64,000 bases of DNA, from NCBI RefSeq assembly GCF_000374545.1, contig NZ_KB894600.1, positions 1-64,000 on the forward strand, written 5' to 3'. The notes below the pieces were generated by a model that did not search any database, was not told the origin of the DNA, and was given only the letters and a program-made list of their open reading frames with translations. This stretch comes from Anaeromusa acidaminophila DSM 3853. Lineage in GTDB: Bacteria; Bacillota; Negativicutes; Anaeromusales; Anaeromusaceae. The position numbers were made by a program, and so were the translations under genes. Numbering within the stretch: position 1 is the stretch's first letter; every line of letters begins with the position of its first letter. This document shows, piece by piece, positions 14,844-24,370 of this stretch.

Positions 14844-17800
14844 CTATTCTTGGGGTAAGCGCTGCTGAATATCCAGAAGCGTCTCTACCGGCACGCCGCC
14901 GTCCAAGGCGGACAACAGACTCAAATAGAACTCTGCCGCCTGTTCCGTCATCTGCCCGATAAGGCGGGTAAATTCTTCCTCTAAAACTGCGTCATAGCTC
15001 GTCTGCATACGGATTTTTTCTCTCTGCAGATATTCATCGGCCAGCACGCTAAGCAGCTCATAGAGCGCTTCCCCCATGACCTTGCTTTCACCCTCCTCAA
15101 AAAACGCTTTAGGGTTTTTAAAGCAGGCCAGGGCTTTACCAAAATGCTCTAAAGGCGTCTCTTGAAAAGCGCTCGCAAATTCAAGATGTTCCCTGTTTTC
15201 CAGTTCAAACACGGCAAAGGAAAGATCGGTATTGATCTCCCCAATGCGTTCGGCAAGGCTTTGCTGATACGCAGCCCCATGGGTTTGCGCAAAGCGGTCC
15301 AACCGTACCGTAGTGGCGCGCAGCTCCTGGGCTAAATCAAAGCCGATCTGCTCTAAGAGCTCCCCTAGCGACTGGCGCAAGGCCTTTTTCAAATCCCGCC
15401 CATCGTCTCGCAGCACCGCCGGATTGAAGGCCTCTTTAAAGAAATTGTTGAACCGCAAAAACACTCGCTGTTTGGCATAGTAAAGCAGTTCTTCCAGTTC
15501 CTGCAGCAGGCTGCTGCGCAAATTTTGCACGCTTTGCTGCGCTAAAACGGCTGCCACCTCGCCTTGCTCGCTTTCCAGCTTGGCCCGTTTTTGGGCCTTC
15601 ACCGAGACATCTTCGCGGGCGCTGGCAATAAGAGCGCTTACGCGCTGTCCAACGCGGCGCAGCTCATTTTCGGAGGCCGCCACCGCCAGGTTAGCCAAAT
15701 CGTTAGCAATAAAATGATAAAAGGCTTCTTCGAACACAGGCATGCCGGAAAGGGCCGCCCCTGTCTGGGCCTGTTTTTCCTTCAGGGCATGCAGGCTCGA
15801 CAAGGCGTAGAGATGGGGATTGCGCACGCCGTATTTGACAAGCTGCTCTTGCACATAGGCGAGGACGGTTTCTTTTTCTTCTTCGTTGTCGGCCAGGTCA
15901 ATGGCGTTGATAATAAAGAACATTTTATCCAGCTGGAAGACGTCCTTGACCCGCCCCAGTTGAATCAGAAACTCCCGGTCCGCCTTGGAGAAGGCATGAT
16001 TGTAGTAGGTAACAAAGAGAATGGCATCAGAGTTTTTAATGAACTCAAAGGCAACGCCTGTATGGCGGGCGTTGATGGAATCCGCCCCTGGCGTGTCGAC
16101 CAAGGTAATGCCCTTGCGAGTCAGAGGGCAGTCATAGTAAAGGTCAATCCATTCTACAAAGCAGGATTTTTCCTCCACCGCCACATAGTCGCCAAACTCC
16201 GCCATAGTTGTTTCCAGCACAGCCCCCAGCTGCTCGCCAAAGGCGGCATAGCCGCGGGCAAAGGCCTGTAAAAAAGCATAGCTGGTTTTCTCCGCCGCCC
16301 CGACAGAACCGCCCTGTCCCAAGGCGGCTGCCTTTTCCCTGGCGTCAGCCAAATCAGCCGCCTGCACTTCAAAGAGGCGCAGCGCCTGATTGACATCATC
16401 CAACAAGGCCTTGGCATCCTTCACCTTGACGCGCACCGTTCCATGGGGGCAGGTTTCGTTCACCGGCTTAATCTGATTAATGGCTGCTGTTGTCGGATTC
16501 GGAGAAACAGGCAGCACTTTCTCACCCAAAAGAGCATTGGCAAAAGAAGACTTACCGGCACTGAACGCTCCGAAGAGGGCGACGGTAAAGCCTTTATGCT
16601 CCAAGCGCGCCGCCTTTTCCTCGAGCTCCCTGGCCAGTTTTGCAAAACCAGGCAAATCATGCACAAGATGCGCCGTCTGTTGGAGGGCGCTTGCCGTTTG
16701 CTTCATACGATCCGTCGCTTCGACGGCTGCCGCTTTTTTCTCGTTTACCTTAGGCCTGGTTTGGACACAAGGAGGCGCTTTTTTCACGAGTTCCACCTGC
16801 CCAGTTTGCGGCGAAACAACGTCAAATTCCTCTTCGTTCTGTGCCAGCAGGCAAAACGCTTCTTCTGTAATTTCCTTCGCTTGGCTAAGCAGCTTATCCG
16901 CTTCCGCCTGCGCCAGCTTAGCGGCGGCTTCCTGTTTTTTCAGCTGTTCCAGGGCGGCAATATAACGCTCCAAACCGGCTGATTTTTGCGCCAGCCGCAC
17001 CTGCAGCGCAGCAGTACGCTCTTGGAGCGCCTCCAGGATATCGACTTCCAGAGAAGCCAGATTTCGTTTCACTGCAAGTTTAATTTCGTTAGCCACGCTC
17101 TCCGTATAATTGATGACCGATTCTCCGGAAAGGCGGGCGCCCGGCTTTACCGCGCCCACTAGCGCTTCCTTGGCCAAAGGCGCCGTAAACTGCTGCGCCC
17201 TTGCGAGCAATTCCTTGTCTTCCAAACGCCGTTCTTTTAAGAAACGCCCCAGGAACTCGCGCAGATGCCATTCTAGTTGTGATTTTATCTTTTCCAACAC
17301 ACCCTGATAAAAAAGCTCCAACCGGTTTTCCCGTTCCGCCTCTGTTTTCTGCTTGGTAAACAAAAAACCAACCTTAAAGCCCGCCTGGCAGGCTTCCAAA
17401 TACGCTTCCGCCAACGCCCGCGTTTCAAAGGGCATCAAATAAGCATTCTGCATAATTTTGCTGACTTCCAGGTCAAACTGACTCTCTGCTTTTTCCAGGC
17501 CTTCGCCCAGCAGGTTCTTTTCCGCCAGCAGCTTGTCATAGTTCGCCTGCAGCTCCTCTTGCTCCGCCGTCGACAGCTCGCCCAGAACCTCCCTGGCCGA
17601 CTGTAATTTATCTTCGCCTTTTTTCCGCGCCGCCGTCAAATGATCACCGACGATTTTTTGCAGGGAATGAAATATCGATTGCAGCAACAGCGTATCCTTA
17701 GCTTGCAGCCGCTCCGCCAAAAACGCCTGCAGCGCCGGAAATTGATTATGCGCATGCTCGTCGCTTTTGAGAGACGTATAAAAAATATGCGTCGCCTTAA

Positions 17801-18494
17801 CACCCCAGGAGGCAAAGGAATTTACCACGCTGGCCTGAAAATCGGCAAAGGAAAGCTCCTGCTCGGAGTGCTTGTCCACCTGGTTAATGACCAAACAAAC
17901 CTCTTTACCCGCTTCCGTCAGTTCTTTAGTGAACATAAAATTCAATTCGGACTGCACATGATTATAGTCCATAACATAAAAAATCAAATCCGCCAGATGA
18001 ATGGCCGACTCCGTCGCAATGCGATGCGCATCGTCCGCCGAATCAATGCCGGGCGTATCCAGAACCACCACTTGCGGCGGCAGTTGACAGTCAGCCTGAC
18101 TGAGTTCAATCTCCTGAATTTGGTCGCCGTCTTTGCAATACTGCTTCACCAGCTCATAATCATAGGGCGCCAAATACATGCGCGGCTTTTCGTTCTTGAA
18201 AAACACCTTGGCATAAGCTTCGCCCGCCTTGACCTTCACCAAATTGGCACTGGTCGGGATAGGGCTTGAAGGCAACAGGTTTTCACCGATTAAACGGTTG
18301 ATAATCGTAGATTTTCCCGCTGAAAAATGGCCGCAAAAAGCAATGGCAAACTCTTGCTGTGCCAGCTTGCCCGCTAGCTGCTTTATTTTTGCCGCATTGT
18401 CAAAGTCCTGATGGGCCAATACATAGTCATAAGCCGCTGCCAGCTTCCCTTTCAAGGTCCGTAAATCTGCCGGGCGGTTCATAGTTTGAAGCAT
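14844..18494 (-). CDS. Tandem dynamin-like GTPase (DynA-type)
   Basis: About 1216 residues with two dynamin GTPase modules in one chain, as in B. subtilis DynA (1193). The first P-loop is GHFSAGKST (about 55-63) with switch residues DTPGID (about 145); the second is GAFSAGKSS (about 610) with DTPGAD (about 770). Each head is followed by long heptad-rich helices (about 280-580 and 900-1200). DynA-like proteins tether and fuse membranes and help cells survive pore-forming agents and phage. No transmembrane helix stands out, so membrane contact is probably by a paddle loop. The ATG at 18494 is preferred over the TTG at 18500 because GAAGGG is 9 bases away. Confidence 0.9.
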   Translation of the reverse strand: MLQTMNRPADLRTLKGKLAAAYDYVLAHQDFDNAAKIKQLAGKLAQQEFAIAFCGHFSAGKSTIINRLIGENLLPSSPIPTSANLVKVKAGEAYAKVFFKNEKPRMYLAPYDYELVKQYCKDGDQIQEIELSQADCQLPPQVVVLDTPGIDSADDAHRIATESAIHLADLIFYVMDYNHVQSELNFMFTKELTEAGKEVCLVINQVDKHSEQELSFADFQASVVNSFASWGVKATHIFYTSLKSDEHAHNQFPALQAFLAERLQAKDTLLLQSIFHSLQKIVGDHLTAARKKGEDKLQSAREVLGELSTAEQEELQANYDKLLAEKNLLGEGLEKAESQFDLEVSKIMQNAYLMPFETRALAEAYLEACQAGFKVGFLFTKQKTEAERENRLELFYQGVLEKIKSQLEWHLREFLGRFLKERRLEDKELLARAQQFTAPLAKEALVGAVKPGARLSGESVINYTESVANEIKLAVKRNLASLEVDILEALQERTAALQVRLAQKSAGLERYIAALEQLKKQEAAAKLAQAEADKLLSQAKEITEEAFCLLAQNEEEFDVVSPQTGQVELVKKAPPCVQTRPKVNEKKAAAVEATDRMKQTASALQQTAHLVHDLPGFAKLARELEEKAARLEHKGFTVALFGAFSAGKSSFANALLGEKVLPVSPNPTTAAINQIKPVNETCPHGTVRVKVKDAKALLDDVNQALRLFEVQAADLADAREKAAALGQGGSVGAAEKTSYAFLQAFARGYAAFGEQLGAVLETTMAEFGDYVAVEEKSCFVEWIDLYYDCPLTRKGITLVDTPGADSINARHTGVAFEFIKNSDAILFVTYYNHAFSKADREFLIQLGRVKDVFQLDKMFFIINAIDLADNEEEKETVLAYVQEQLVKYGVRNPHLYALSSLHALKEKQAQTGAALSGMPVFEEAFYHFIANDLANLAVAASENELRRVGQRVSALIASAREDVSVKAQKRAKLESEQGEVAAVLAQQSVQNLRSSLLQELEELLYYAKQRVFLRFNNFFKEAFNPAVLRDDGRDLKKALRQSLGELLEQIGFDLAQELRATTVRLDRFAQTHGAAYQQSLAERIGEINTDLSFAVFELENREHLEFASAFQETPLEHFGKALACFKNPKAFFEEGESKVMGEALYELLSVLADEYLQREKIRMQTSYDAVLEEEFTRLIGQMTEQAAEFYLSLLSALDGGVPVETLLDIQQRLPQE

Positions 18495-18656
18495 GTGCAA
18501 TTTCCCTTCATACGCTAAATAGAATCATACAGTACGTTTATTCTATACGAAAATTGTAAGAAAGGCCAGAGGACGAAAGGGTACGACGAGGTTACAAGAT
18601 TTACACAGAGAATCAGAGAAAAAGCCAGAGGAAGCAGAGACAAACCAAAATATTGA

Positions 18657-18684
18657 ACAAGAGAATCGGAGTCACGAGAGGGCA
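18657..18684 (+). repeat. Copy 2 of the short dispersed repeat
   Basis: AACAAGAGAATCGGAGTC at 18657-18674 matches 8992-9009 exactly and is followed by a similar GAGGGC tail. It lies in a 260-base GA-rich spacer (18500-18758) upstream of the dynamin gene that otherwise holds only a terminator. Confidence 0.55.
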
Positions 18685-18708
18685 CACAAGAGAAATACAA
18701 GGTACGAT

Positions 18709-18745
18709 AGTAAAAAATCCGCCCTTTCCTGCAAGGAAAGAGCGA
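18709..18745 (-). terminator. Terminator of the deacetylase-RluA-methyltransferase operon
   Basis: On the minus strand CGCTCTTTCC pairs with GGAAAGGGCG (18736-18745 with 18721-18730; one G-T pair) and is followed by GATTTTTTA. It starts 13 bases past the methyltransferase stop codon. Confidence 0.8.
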
Positions 18746-18757
18746 ATTTAAGCGTCA

Positions 18758-19390
18758 CTATAGCTTTTGCAAATATACCGTATAGGCCAGACAATTTCCA
18801 TTGAAAGCGACTTCCTCAAAGCCAGCAGCCTGGGCCAAATCCAGCACATGCGACTTACGCTGGTAATGGGGATCAAAGATTGTTTCAGCAATCGCCAGGA
18901 TGCCCCTCGGCTTTAAAGCTGCGAATATCTCCTGCAAAGCCGCTGCCTGCTGGGTAATTTCTCCCAACACCGCCGCCATCACCGCCCGGTCCGCCTGATA
19001 CGGCGGCAGCTTTCCTTCGCCCAAGGGAAGCTTCACGAACTCAACCATGACTAGATTTTCCTGTTGCGCTTTGCGCTGTACCACATCCAGCATACCCTGC
19101 TGCAAATCAACAGCGATCACCTTGCCGCTTGGGCCGACTTCTTTGCCTAAAGGAAGTGTGACCCGCCCCGGACCGCAGCCGGCATCCAAAACAGTCATGC
19201 CTTCGGCAACGCCCAAGCCGGCGAGAATAGTCTTGGATTGGCTGTTTTTCGCTAAAGGATTTTCCATCTCCACCATGCGGTACAGCCAAGACGGACAAGG
19301 AAGGCTTTTTCGCCGGGAAACAAGCTTCCAAACGATCCAGATGGCGCACAGCACCGCAAAAAGGGTAAAAATGACCGTCAAGGCGTCCAT
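18758..19390 (-). CDS. Membrane-anchored class I SAM methyltransferase
   Basis: A 210-residue protein with one N-terminal transmembrane helix (about residues 4-24) followed by a positive patch and a Rossmann-type methyltransferase domain. Motif I is VLDAGCGPGR (about 67-76) and the acidic motif II is IAVDLQQGML. The substrate is unknown; the anchor suggests a lipid, quinone or other membrane compound, or a role at the inner face of the membrane. The first bases overlap the end of the RluA gene by 13, and GGGGTGGGG sits just before the ATG, so the two genes are translationally coupled. It ends the three-gene operon. Confidence 0.75.
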   Translation of the reverse strand: MDALTVIFTLFAVLCAIWIVWKLVSRRKSLPCPSWLYRMVEMENPLAKNSQSKTILAGLGVAEGMTVLDAGCGPGRVTLPLGKEVGPSGKVIAVDLQQGMLDVVQRKAQQENLVMVEFVKLPLGEGKLPPYQADRAVMAAVLGEITQQAAALQEIFAALKPRGILAIAETIFDPHYQRKSHVLDLAQAAGFEEVAFNGNCLAYTVYLQKL

Positions 19391-20310
19391 GGCCCCACCC
19401 CTTCCGTTTCACGCCGCACATGGCGGCAATGCGCAAGGGCTGCCTCAAAATCTTCCGGCAACGGCGCCTGCACCGTAACTTCACGCAGCTCCTTAAGATG
19501 CCCAAAACGCACGCAGGCCGCATGCAGCGCCTGCCGGGGCATCCAGGACGTCCGCCTTCCATACATGCCGTCGCCAATAAGGGGATGACCCAGATGCGAG
19601 GCATGCAGTCGAATCTGGTGAGTTCGCCCGGTTTCCAGCGTCAGCTCCAACAGCGTGGCCGCCGCATAGTTTTCCAGCGTGCGATAATGCGTAACCGCCT
19701 TCTCGCCGTCCTCACGCACCGCCCGGCGATTCGGACGATTAGGATGCGCGCCGAGCGGCGCATCAATAGTTCCCTCCGCCGGCGATACCTCGCCGTTTAC
19801 CAGGGCCCAGTAGATTCGCTGCAGCCGTTTCTCTTTCATTTGCTGCTCCAGCAGGAACTGGCTGTGAGCATCTTTGGCAAAGATGACGCACCCGGAAGTG
19901 TCCCGATCAAGGCGGTGCAACGGCCGAATGGCGCAGAGCACCTCCCGCCGCTGCAGTTCATACGCCAGATAGTTCGCCAAGGTGCCGCTCATCGTCCGCC
20001 CAGCCGGATGCACCAGTAGCCCGGCAGGCTTATTCAGCACAAGCACATACTCATCTTCATAAAGAATCTCCACGCAGCCTTCTTCCGGCTGCACGCCGTA
20101 CGAAACATCTTCCGTCAGCAACACCCGCAGACTATCGCCAACTTTTACTTTTTTCTGCAAAAATACAGCCTTGCCGTTCAACAAAACTCCCTTTTGCCTC
20201 GTCAGCTTCTGGAGCCGTCGCCCGGAGTACTGCAAAACTTGTTTCAAATAGGACTCCAGCGTCAACCCTGCATGTTCTTCCGCTACTTGGTAGGAAGTAA
20301 ATTTTTTCAC
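19378..20310 (-). CDS. RluA-family 23S/tRNA pseudouridine synthase
   Basis: A 310-residue pseudouridine synthase. An S4-like RNA-binding domain occupies about residues 10-75, and the catalytic motif HRLDRDTSG (about 135-143) includes the Asp that attacks uridine. It belongs to the RluA/RluC/RluD group; the exact uridine is not predictable. It begins with GTG at 20310, whose TG overlaps the TGA stop of the polysaccharide deacetylase gene (GTGA overlap), indicating coupled translation. The C-terminal end is slightly extended relative to the shortest family members. Confidence 0.9.
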   Translation of the reverse strand: MKKFTSYQVAEEHAGLTLESYLKQVLQYSGRRLQKLTRQKGVLLNGKAVFLQKKVKVGDSLRVLLTEDVSYGVQPEEGCVEILYEDEYVLVLNKPAGLLVHPAGRTMSGTLANYLAYELQRREVLCAIRPLHRLDRDTSGCVIFAKDAHSQFLLEQQMKEKRLQRIYWALVNGEVSPAEGTIDAPLGAHPNRPNRRAVREDGEKAVTHYRTLENYAAATLLELTLETGRTHQIRLHASHLGHPLIGDGMYGRRTSWMPRQALHAACVRFGHLKELREVTVQAPLPEDFEAALAHCRHVRRETEGVGPWTP

Positions 20311-21125
20311 TGCGGCAAATCTCCAAATCGTTCTTTAAAAGCCTCCGGCGGCATCGTTTTATAGGTATGCAAATACTTTTTGAACAGTTCCATCTTATTT
20401 TGCCCCAGGGATACGCCCATGTAAATGCGCGGGATGCTATACTTGGCTTCTTGGCCAAGCAGCCCCAAGTCGGACACGGAAAAAGCTACGTCATAACCAG
20501 CTTCTTTAGCGGTTTGCAGGACCTCGCTGTTATAATGGCCAAACGGAAAAGCAATGGTACGACAAGGTTTATTGGTAACGCTTTCGATAAATTGCTTCGA
20601 AGCCTTCAGCTCGTACTGCAGCTCTTGTTTAGAGATCGCACTGAGATCGGCATGGGTCATCGTGTGCGATTGAATGGAAAACAACGGATTAGCGGCCAGT
20701 TCCTGCAGTTGTTTGTCCGTTAAATACGGGTAGCCTGTTAACGCAGAATTAAGGCCTTTTTTAAAAATAAAGAACGTCGCTTTCATCTTATGTTTCGCCA
20801 AAGCCGGCGCCGCATACTGATAAACGCCCTCATAGCCGTCATCAAAAGTGATCAGCACCGCTTTTTCAGGAAACGGACGCTTCGCGTCAACATACTGCAA
20901 AAATTCATCCATGCTTAAACTCTGATAGCCTTCTTGCTCCAGCCAAGCCAACTGCGCCTGAAAATCGTCCACCGAAACATCAAAGCCATTAATGGGCTTC
21001 ACTTTAATATCATGATACATAAGTACTGGTGGAAAATAAGCTCGTTCTTGAGGCGCCTTTCCATTAGCCCAAGCGCTTGACGCTGTCAGTAACAGCAACA
21101 ATAAAACAACTATACCTTTACGCAA
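20307..21125 (-). CDS. Secreted polysaccharide deacetylase (NodB fold)
   Basis: A 272-residue exported protein. The N-terminus MRKGIVVLLLLLLTASSAWA is a clear signal peptide ending near residue 20. NodB motifs follow: LMYHDI, the metal Asp pair in TFDDGY (about 93-98), and SHTMTH with two zinc-binding His (about 155-160). Family members remove acetyl groups from peptidoglycan, chitin or exopolysaccharide (PgaB, PdaA types). The PSG-type ending suggests cell-wall or surface glycan as target. It is the first gene of the operon with RluA and the methyltransferase. It is not close to the exopolysaccharide operon at 37790, so any link is speculative. A TTG is used as start. Confidence 0.85.
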   Translation of the reverse strand: MRKGIVVLLLLLLTASSAWANGKAPQERAYFPPVLMYHDIKVKPINGFDVSVDDFQAQLAWLEQEGYQSLSMDEFLQYVDAKRPFPEKAVLITFDDGYEGVYQYAAPALAKHKMKATFFIFKKGLNSALTGYPYLTDKQLQELAANPLFSIQSHTMTHADLSAISKQELQYELKASKQFIESVTNKPCRTIAFPFGHYNSEVLQTAKEAGYDVAFSVSDLGLLGQEAKYSIPRIYMGVSLGQNKMELFKKYLHTYKTMPPEAFKERFGDLPQ

Positions 21126-21276
21126 CCTGAGTCCCCCGTTCTGATTCCAATATTTTTTACAACTTTCCTATAGTTATTATAGAACGAACTTCTCGTCCGT
21201 CAAATAAATACCTGCAAATTAGGATGCCTGTTCCTATAACTACGTTTTCTTTTTCCTTTTATCAGCGTTATGTTAG

Positions 21277-21305
21277 TTGTGAACCAAGCCAGACAGGTTT
21301 ATAGT
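21277..21305 (+). promoter_or_regulatory. Promoter of the Fsr-like MFS gene
   Basis: TTGTGA (21277-21282) and TATAGT (21300-21305) with a 17-base spacer, about 50 bases upstream of the start codon. Confidence 0.65.
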
Positions 21306-21352
21306 AGTAAAAGAACATACCTGCTTCAAGTCACGGAGAAAGGAAGATAGTT

Positions 21353-22555
21353 ATGTCTAATATCTCTGCCGAACCAAAAACTAGAGAATCGGCCAAATCT
21401 TTATGGGCCGGCAGCTTAGCTCATTTTATTCATGACGGCTGCTCTGATATGCTTTATCTGTTCTTTCCTTTATGGCAGGCGCAGTTTGCCCTAAGCTTTG
21501 CCGAAATCGGCATCCTAAAAACGCTTTTTTCCGGCACTATGGCTAGCCTGCAAGTTCCCGCCTCTTCGCTGGCCCCTCGCTTGGGGGCCGAAAAATTATT
21601 AGCCTGGGGCACGCTGCTTTTAGGCGCAGCCATGCTGTTTCTGGGAAATGTTGATACCATTTATTTTGTAGGCTTCCTATTAGTCCTTGGCGGCCTTGGT
21701 TCCAGCACGCAGCACCCTATGTCCTCCGCCTTAATTTCAGACGCCTACGAACAAATCGACCTACGGCGCAAAGCGCTTAGCACCTTTAATGTGGCAGGAG
21801 ACTTAGGCAAACTGGCGTTGCCGGCTACAGGCGCCTTTATTGTCAGCCAATCCAACTGGATGAGCGCCGCTCAAGCAGCTGGCGTTGCCACACTTTGTAT
21901 TGCAGGCTGGCTTTTCTTCTATTTCCCGCACCAAAATCCCTCTCTCTCTAAAATCTCCTCTGCACCGTCCGAGCAGCCAACCGCCGCCATAGGAGGCTGG
22001 CTCAACTACAAGCCGTTTTGGTCTTTATCCTCCATCGGGGTCATCGACAGCGCCACTCGCATGGGCTTCTTAACTTTCTTTCCCTTCTTGCTGCAGCAAA
22101 AAGGCGGCAGCATCGCCGATACCGGTATTGCTCTGTCACTTATTTTCGCTGGCGGCGCTTGCGGCAAGCTGGCTTGCGGCCGCTTAGCCCTACGCATCGG
22201 TGTACTCCGCTCTGTCATTTTGACGGAAATCGTTACTGCTCTTTGCATTGTCAGCACGCTGTTTCTGCCTCTTTTGCCTACCCTCCTGCTAGCGCCGCTC
22301 TTAGGGGTCGCTCTAAATGGAACCTCATCGGTTCTTTATGGCAGCGTACCGGAGTTGGTTCCCCCTACGCACCGTCAAAAAGCCTTTGCCATCTTCTATA
22401 CCATGACCATCGGCTCCGGAGCGATCTCCCCGTTTCTCTACGGTTTGGCCGGCGACGTAATCGGTCTATCACAAGTTGTCCTTCTCTTAGCCTGCATTGT
22501 TTTGGCGACGCTGCCACTCACATTACCTTTGCGCAATCGTTTGGCTAGCTCTTAA
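21353..22555 (+). CDS. MFS efflux transporter, fosmidomycin-resistance (Fsr)-like
   Basis: A 400-residue major facilitator with about 12 hydrophobic helices. Near the N-terminus it has HFIHDGCSDMLY and, in the fourth helix region, QHPMSSALISDAY, which are the segments shared by the Fsr subfamily. Fsr of E. coli exports fosmidomycin; relatives have unknown natural substrates. It is a single gene with its own promoter and a strong terminator, with no regulator beside it. Assignment to the MFS is secure; the drug named is only the family label. Confidence 0.82.
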   Translation: MSNISAEPKTRESAKSLWAGSLAHFIHDGCSDMLYLFFPLWQAQFALSFAEIGILKTLFSGTMASLQVPASSLAPRLGAEKLLAWGTLLLGAAMLFLGNVDTIYFVGFLLVLGGLGSSTQHPMSSALISDAYEQIDLRRKALSTFNVAGDLGKLALPATGAFIVSQSNWMSAAQAAGVATLCIAGWLFFYFPHQNPSLSKISSAPSEQPTAAIGGWLNYKPFWSLSSIGVIDSATRMGFLTFFPFLLQQKGGSIADTGIALSLIFAGGACGKLACGRLALRIGVLRSVILTEIVTALCIVSTLFLPLLPTLLLAPLLGVALNGTSSVLYGSVPELVPPTHRQKAFAIFYTMTIGSGAISPFLYGLAGDVIGLSQVVLLLACIVLATLPLTLPLRNRLASS

Positions 22556-22615
22556 ACGCTCCATTACTTACGGCTGTGAATTTTAGGCCTTGGAGAAGCA
22601 ACATAGTCCGCAAAA

Positions 22616-22668
22616 AAAGAGAGCCTTGAGACGCCCTAGCCTAAAAGGACGTCTCAAGGCTCTCTTTC
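22616..22668. terminator. Bidirectional terminator after the MFS gene
   Basis: An 18-bp stem (22616-22633 with 22650-22667) with flanking A and T tracts, between the MFS gene and the convergent gene ending at 22680. Confidence 0.88.
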
Positions 22669-22679
22669 GTTCTGCGACA

Positions 22680-23306
22680 CTAATTTTTCGCTTCCAGGGT
22701 CATCATCAAAAAACCGCAAAAGGCGGCATGATCCACCTGCAACGACGGATGAACGGCTTGTTTCATTTGCGTAATCTCTTCGCGAAAAGCCTTATAGAAG
22801 GCAAAGGTCGGACTTGGACTGTATTTTAGGCTGGTCAGTTCAAAATACTCGATAATGCCTTTGGCTGTCGTCGGCTTGACAAATACCTCCACCTCCGGTC
22901 GATAATAAATACCATACACCGTAAGCAATGGCCACTTTGCCAGTTTATAGGTGCGCAGCACCTCCGTCATCTGCTCAAAGCCCTGTTCTTGGTCTCCATG
23001 CAGAAATCCCCGCAAACCATGCGCCAGTTGCTCTTTTTCTCCATCCTTCAGGCTGTTCACGCAGTCTTTGAACTTTGGTTTTTCAAAAAGAGAAATCAAA
23101 GACGATTGGCTGACCAGCTTTTTCATAGACTCTACGATAGCCCCCGCCTGTCCAAAGGCCTCCTGAGAAAAACTGTTTTGCGCCAGCTCTTTCATTTTCT
23201 CCACTTTGTGCTTCTTGGTGAGCGCCAACATCTGCGGATGAGAAAACCCACCAGGGTAACGCCTGATAAATGTTTCTTCGGCTTCCTTTAGTTTGGCTTT
23301 ATTCAC
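22680..23306 (-). CDS. Conserved protein of unknown function (208 residues)
   Basis: Not recognised. The protein is soluble, mostly helical and basic, with no signal peptide or membrane helix. It opens with a FIRRYPGGFSHPQM stretch and has a C-terminal half rich in aromatic residues (WPLLTVYGIYYRPEVEVFVKP). Codon use and base composition match neighbours, and GAGATGAG lies before the start, so it looks like a genuine expressed gene. It is 28 bases downstream of the pirin gene on the same strand and may form a two-gene unit with it. Confidence 0.75.
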   Translation of the reverse strand: MNKAKLKEAEETFIRRYPGGFSHPQMLALTKKHKVEKMKELAQNSFSQEAFGQAGAIVESMKKLVSQSSLISLFEKPKFKDCVNSLKDGEKEQLAHGLRGFLHGDQEQGFEQMTEVLRTYKLAKWPLLTVYGIYYRPEVEVFVKPTTAKGIIEYFELTSLKYSPSPTFAFYKAFREEITQMKQAVHPSLQVDHAAFCGFLMMTLEAKN

Positions 23307-23334
23307 CGTCTCATCTCCTGCTTCTCAATTCCGG

Positions 23335-24177
23335 TCACTTAATAAACGTATTCTCCTTCAACTCACGGAAAGCCAGATCCAGTTCTTCTTGTGTATTCAT
23401 CACAATGGGGCCGCCCCAGGCGATGGGTTCTTGCAATGGCCGCCCAGCTGCCAGCAAAAACCGCAAACCAGACTCCGCCGCTTTCACCTGCAACAAAGCA
23501 CCTTCGGAAAACAAAACCGCTTGCTTTGCCGCAATCGCTGTTTCTTCCACTACTCCGACTGCACCCTCACCTTGAAAAATATAGATAAACAAAGAGGCGT
23601 CCGGATCTGTCTGCAGCATCCACTCCGACCCAGCGTTCAACTCTACATCCAAAAGCAAGGGTTTCACGAAATCTCCTGCTCTAGCACCTGCTGTTTCTTT
23701 GTACGTGCCTGCAATCACCCGAACCCGGGCCTTTTCTTCATCCACTACAAGCATCTCTCCTTGAGTGATACCGTGGTACATCGGAGCCGTCATTTTATCA
23801 GCAGCAGGCAGATTTAACCACAACTGAACGCCTAACATGCGCTCACTGGCTTTAGGCATTTCCTGGTGGATGATGCCGGAACCCGCCGTCATCCATTGAC
23901 ACTCGCCATCTAAAATACTGCCTGTGTTTCCCAGGCTGTCGCCATGTTCAATATCCCCTTGGATTAAGTAGGTTATCGTTTCAATGCCGCGGTGCGGATG
24001 CCAGGGGAAGCCCTTAATATAATCAAGAGGATTACGAGAATCAAAGGCGTCCAGCATCAAGAAGGGATCAAATTCTTGCGTGTCCTTCCGACCAATGACA
24101 CGCACCAAGCGCACACCGGCGCCGTCAACCGTCTGCTCTCCTGTAATGATTTTCTTTACCTTTCTCGTCTGAATCAT
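23335..24177 (-). CDS. Pirin-family bicupin protein
   Basis: A 280-residue pirin. The N-terminal cupin has the metal ligands in FPWHPHRGIETITY (two His, then a Glu context; about residues 56-69) and the later His/Glu around SGIIHQEMP (about 100-108), all intact. Some bacterial pirins show quercetin dioxygenase activity, others bind partner enzymes such as pyruvate dehydrogenase, so its role is open. The length is normal (about 230-290). It is divergently arranged from the Fur-boxed microprotein, about 250 bases away, and precedes the unknown gene at 22680. Confidence 0.9.
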   Translation of the reverse strand: MIQTRKVKKIITGEQTVDGAGVRLVRVIGRKDTQEFDPFLMLDAFDSRNPLDYIKGFPWHPHRGIETITYLIQGDIEHGDSLGNTGSILDGECQWMTAGSGIIHQEMPKASERMLGVQLWLNLPAADKMTAPMYHGITQGEMLVVDEEKARVRVIAGTYKETAGARAGDFVKPLLLDVELNAGSEWMLQTDPDASLFIYIFQGEGAVGVVEETAIAAKQAVLFSEGALLQVKAAESGLRFLLAAGRPLQEPIAWGGPIVMNTQEELDLAFRELKENTFIK

Positions 24178-24341
24178 ACCAACGTCACCTCACAATCTAT
24201 TTTATGCAAAGAAATAGCTAGTCATCGATATAGAGCCTAAGGTGCAAGCATCATTATAGACTATAAAATTCAATCCTTTTTTCTATTATCCTTGTTCATT
24301 TTTTCTCTTTTTTACTACCGAATTCTTTTCTTTGTTTCCTA

Positions 24342-24370
24342 TTTACAAATAATAATTATCGTTATATAAT
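24342..24370 (+). promoter_or_regulatory. Promoter of the Fur-boxed microprotein
   Basis: TTTACA (24342-24347) and a consensus TATAAT (24365-24370) are 17 bases apart, giving a predicted start near 24377. The spacer contains one Fur-like box and a second follows directly after the start point. Confidence 0.8.

Noticed and set aside
15564-16271. 235-codon plus-strand frame inside the dynamin gene
   Set aside because: Antisense shadow of a GC-rich, motif-bearing gene; no ribosome site or family match.
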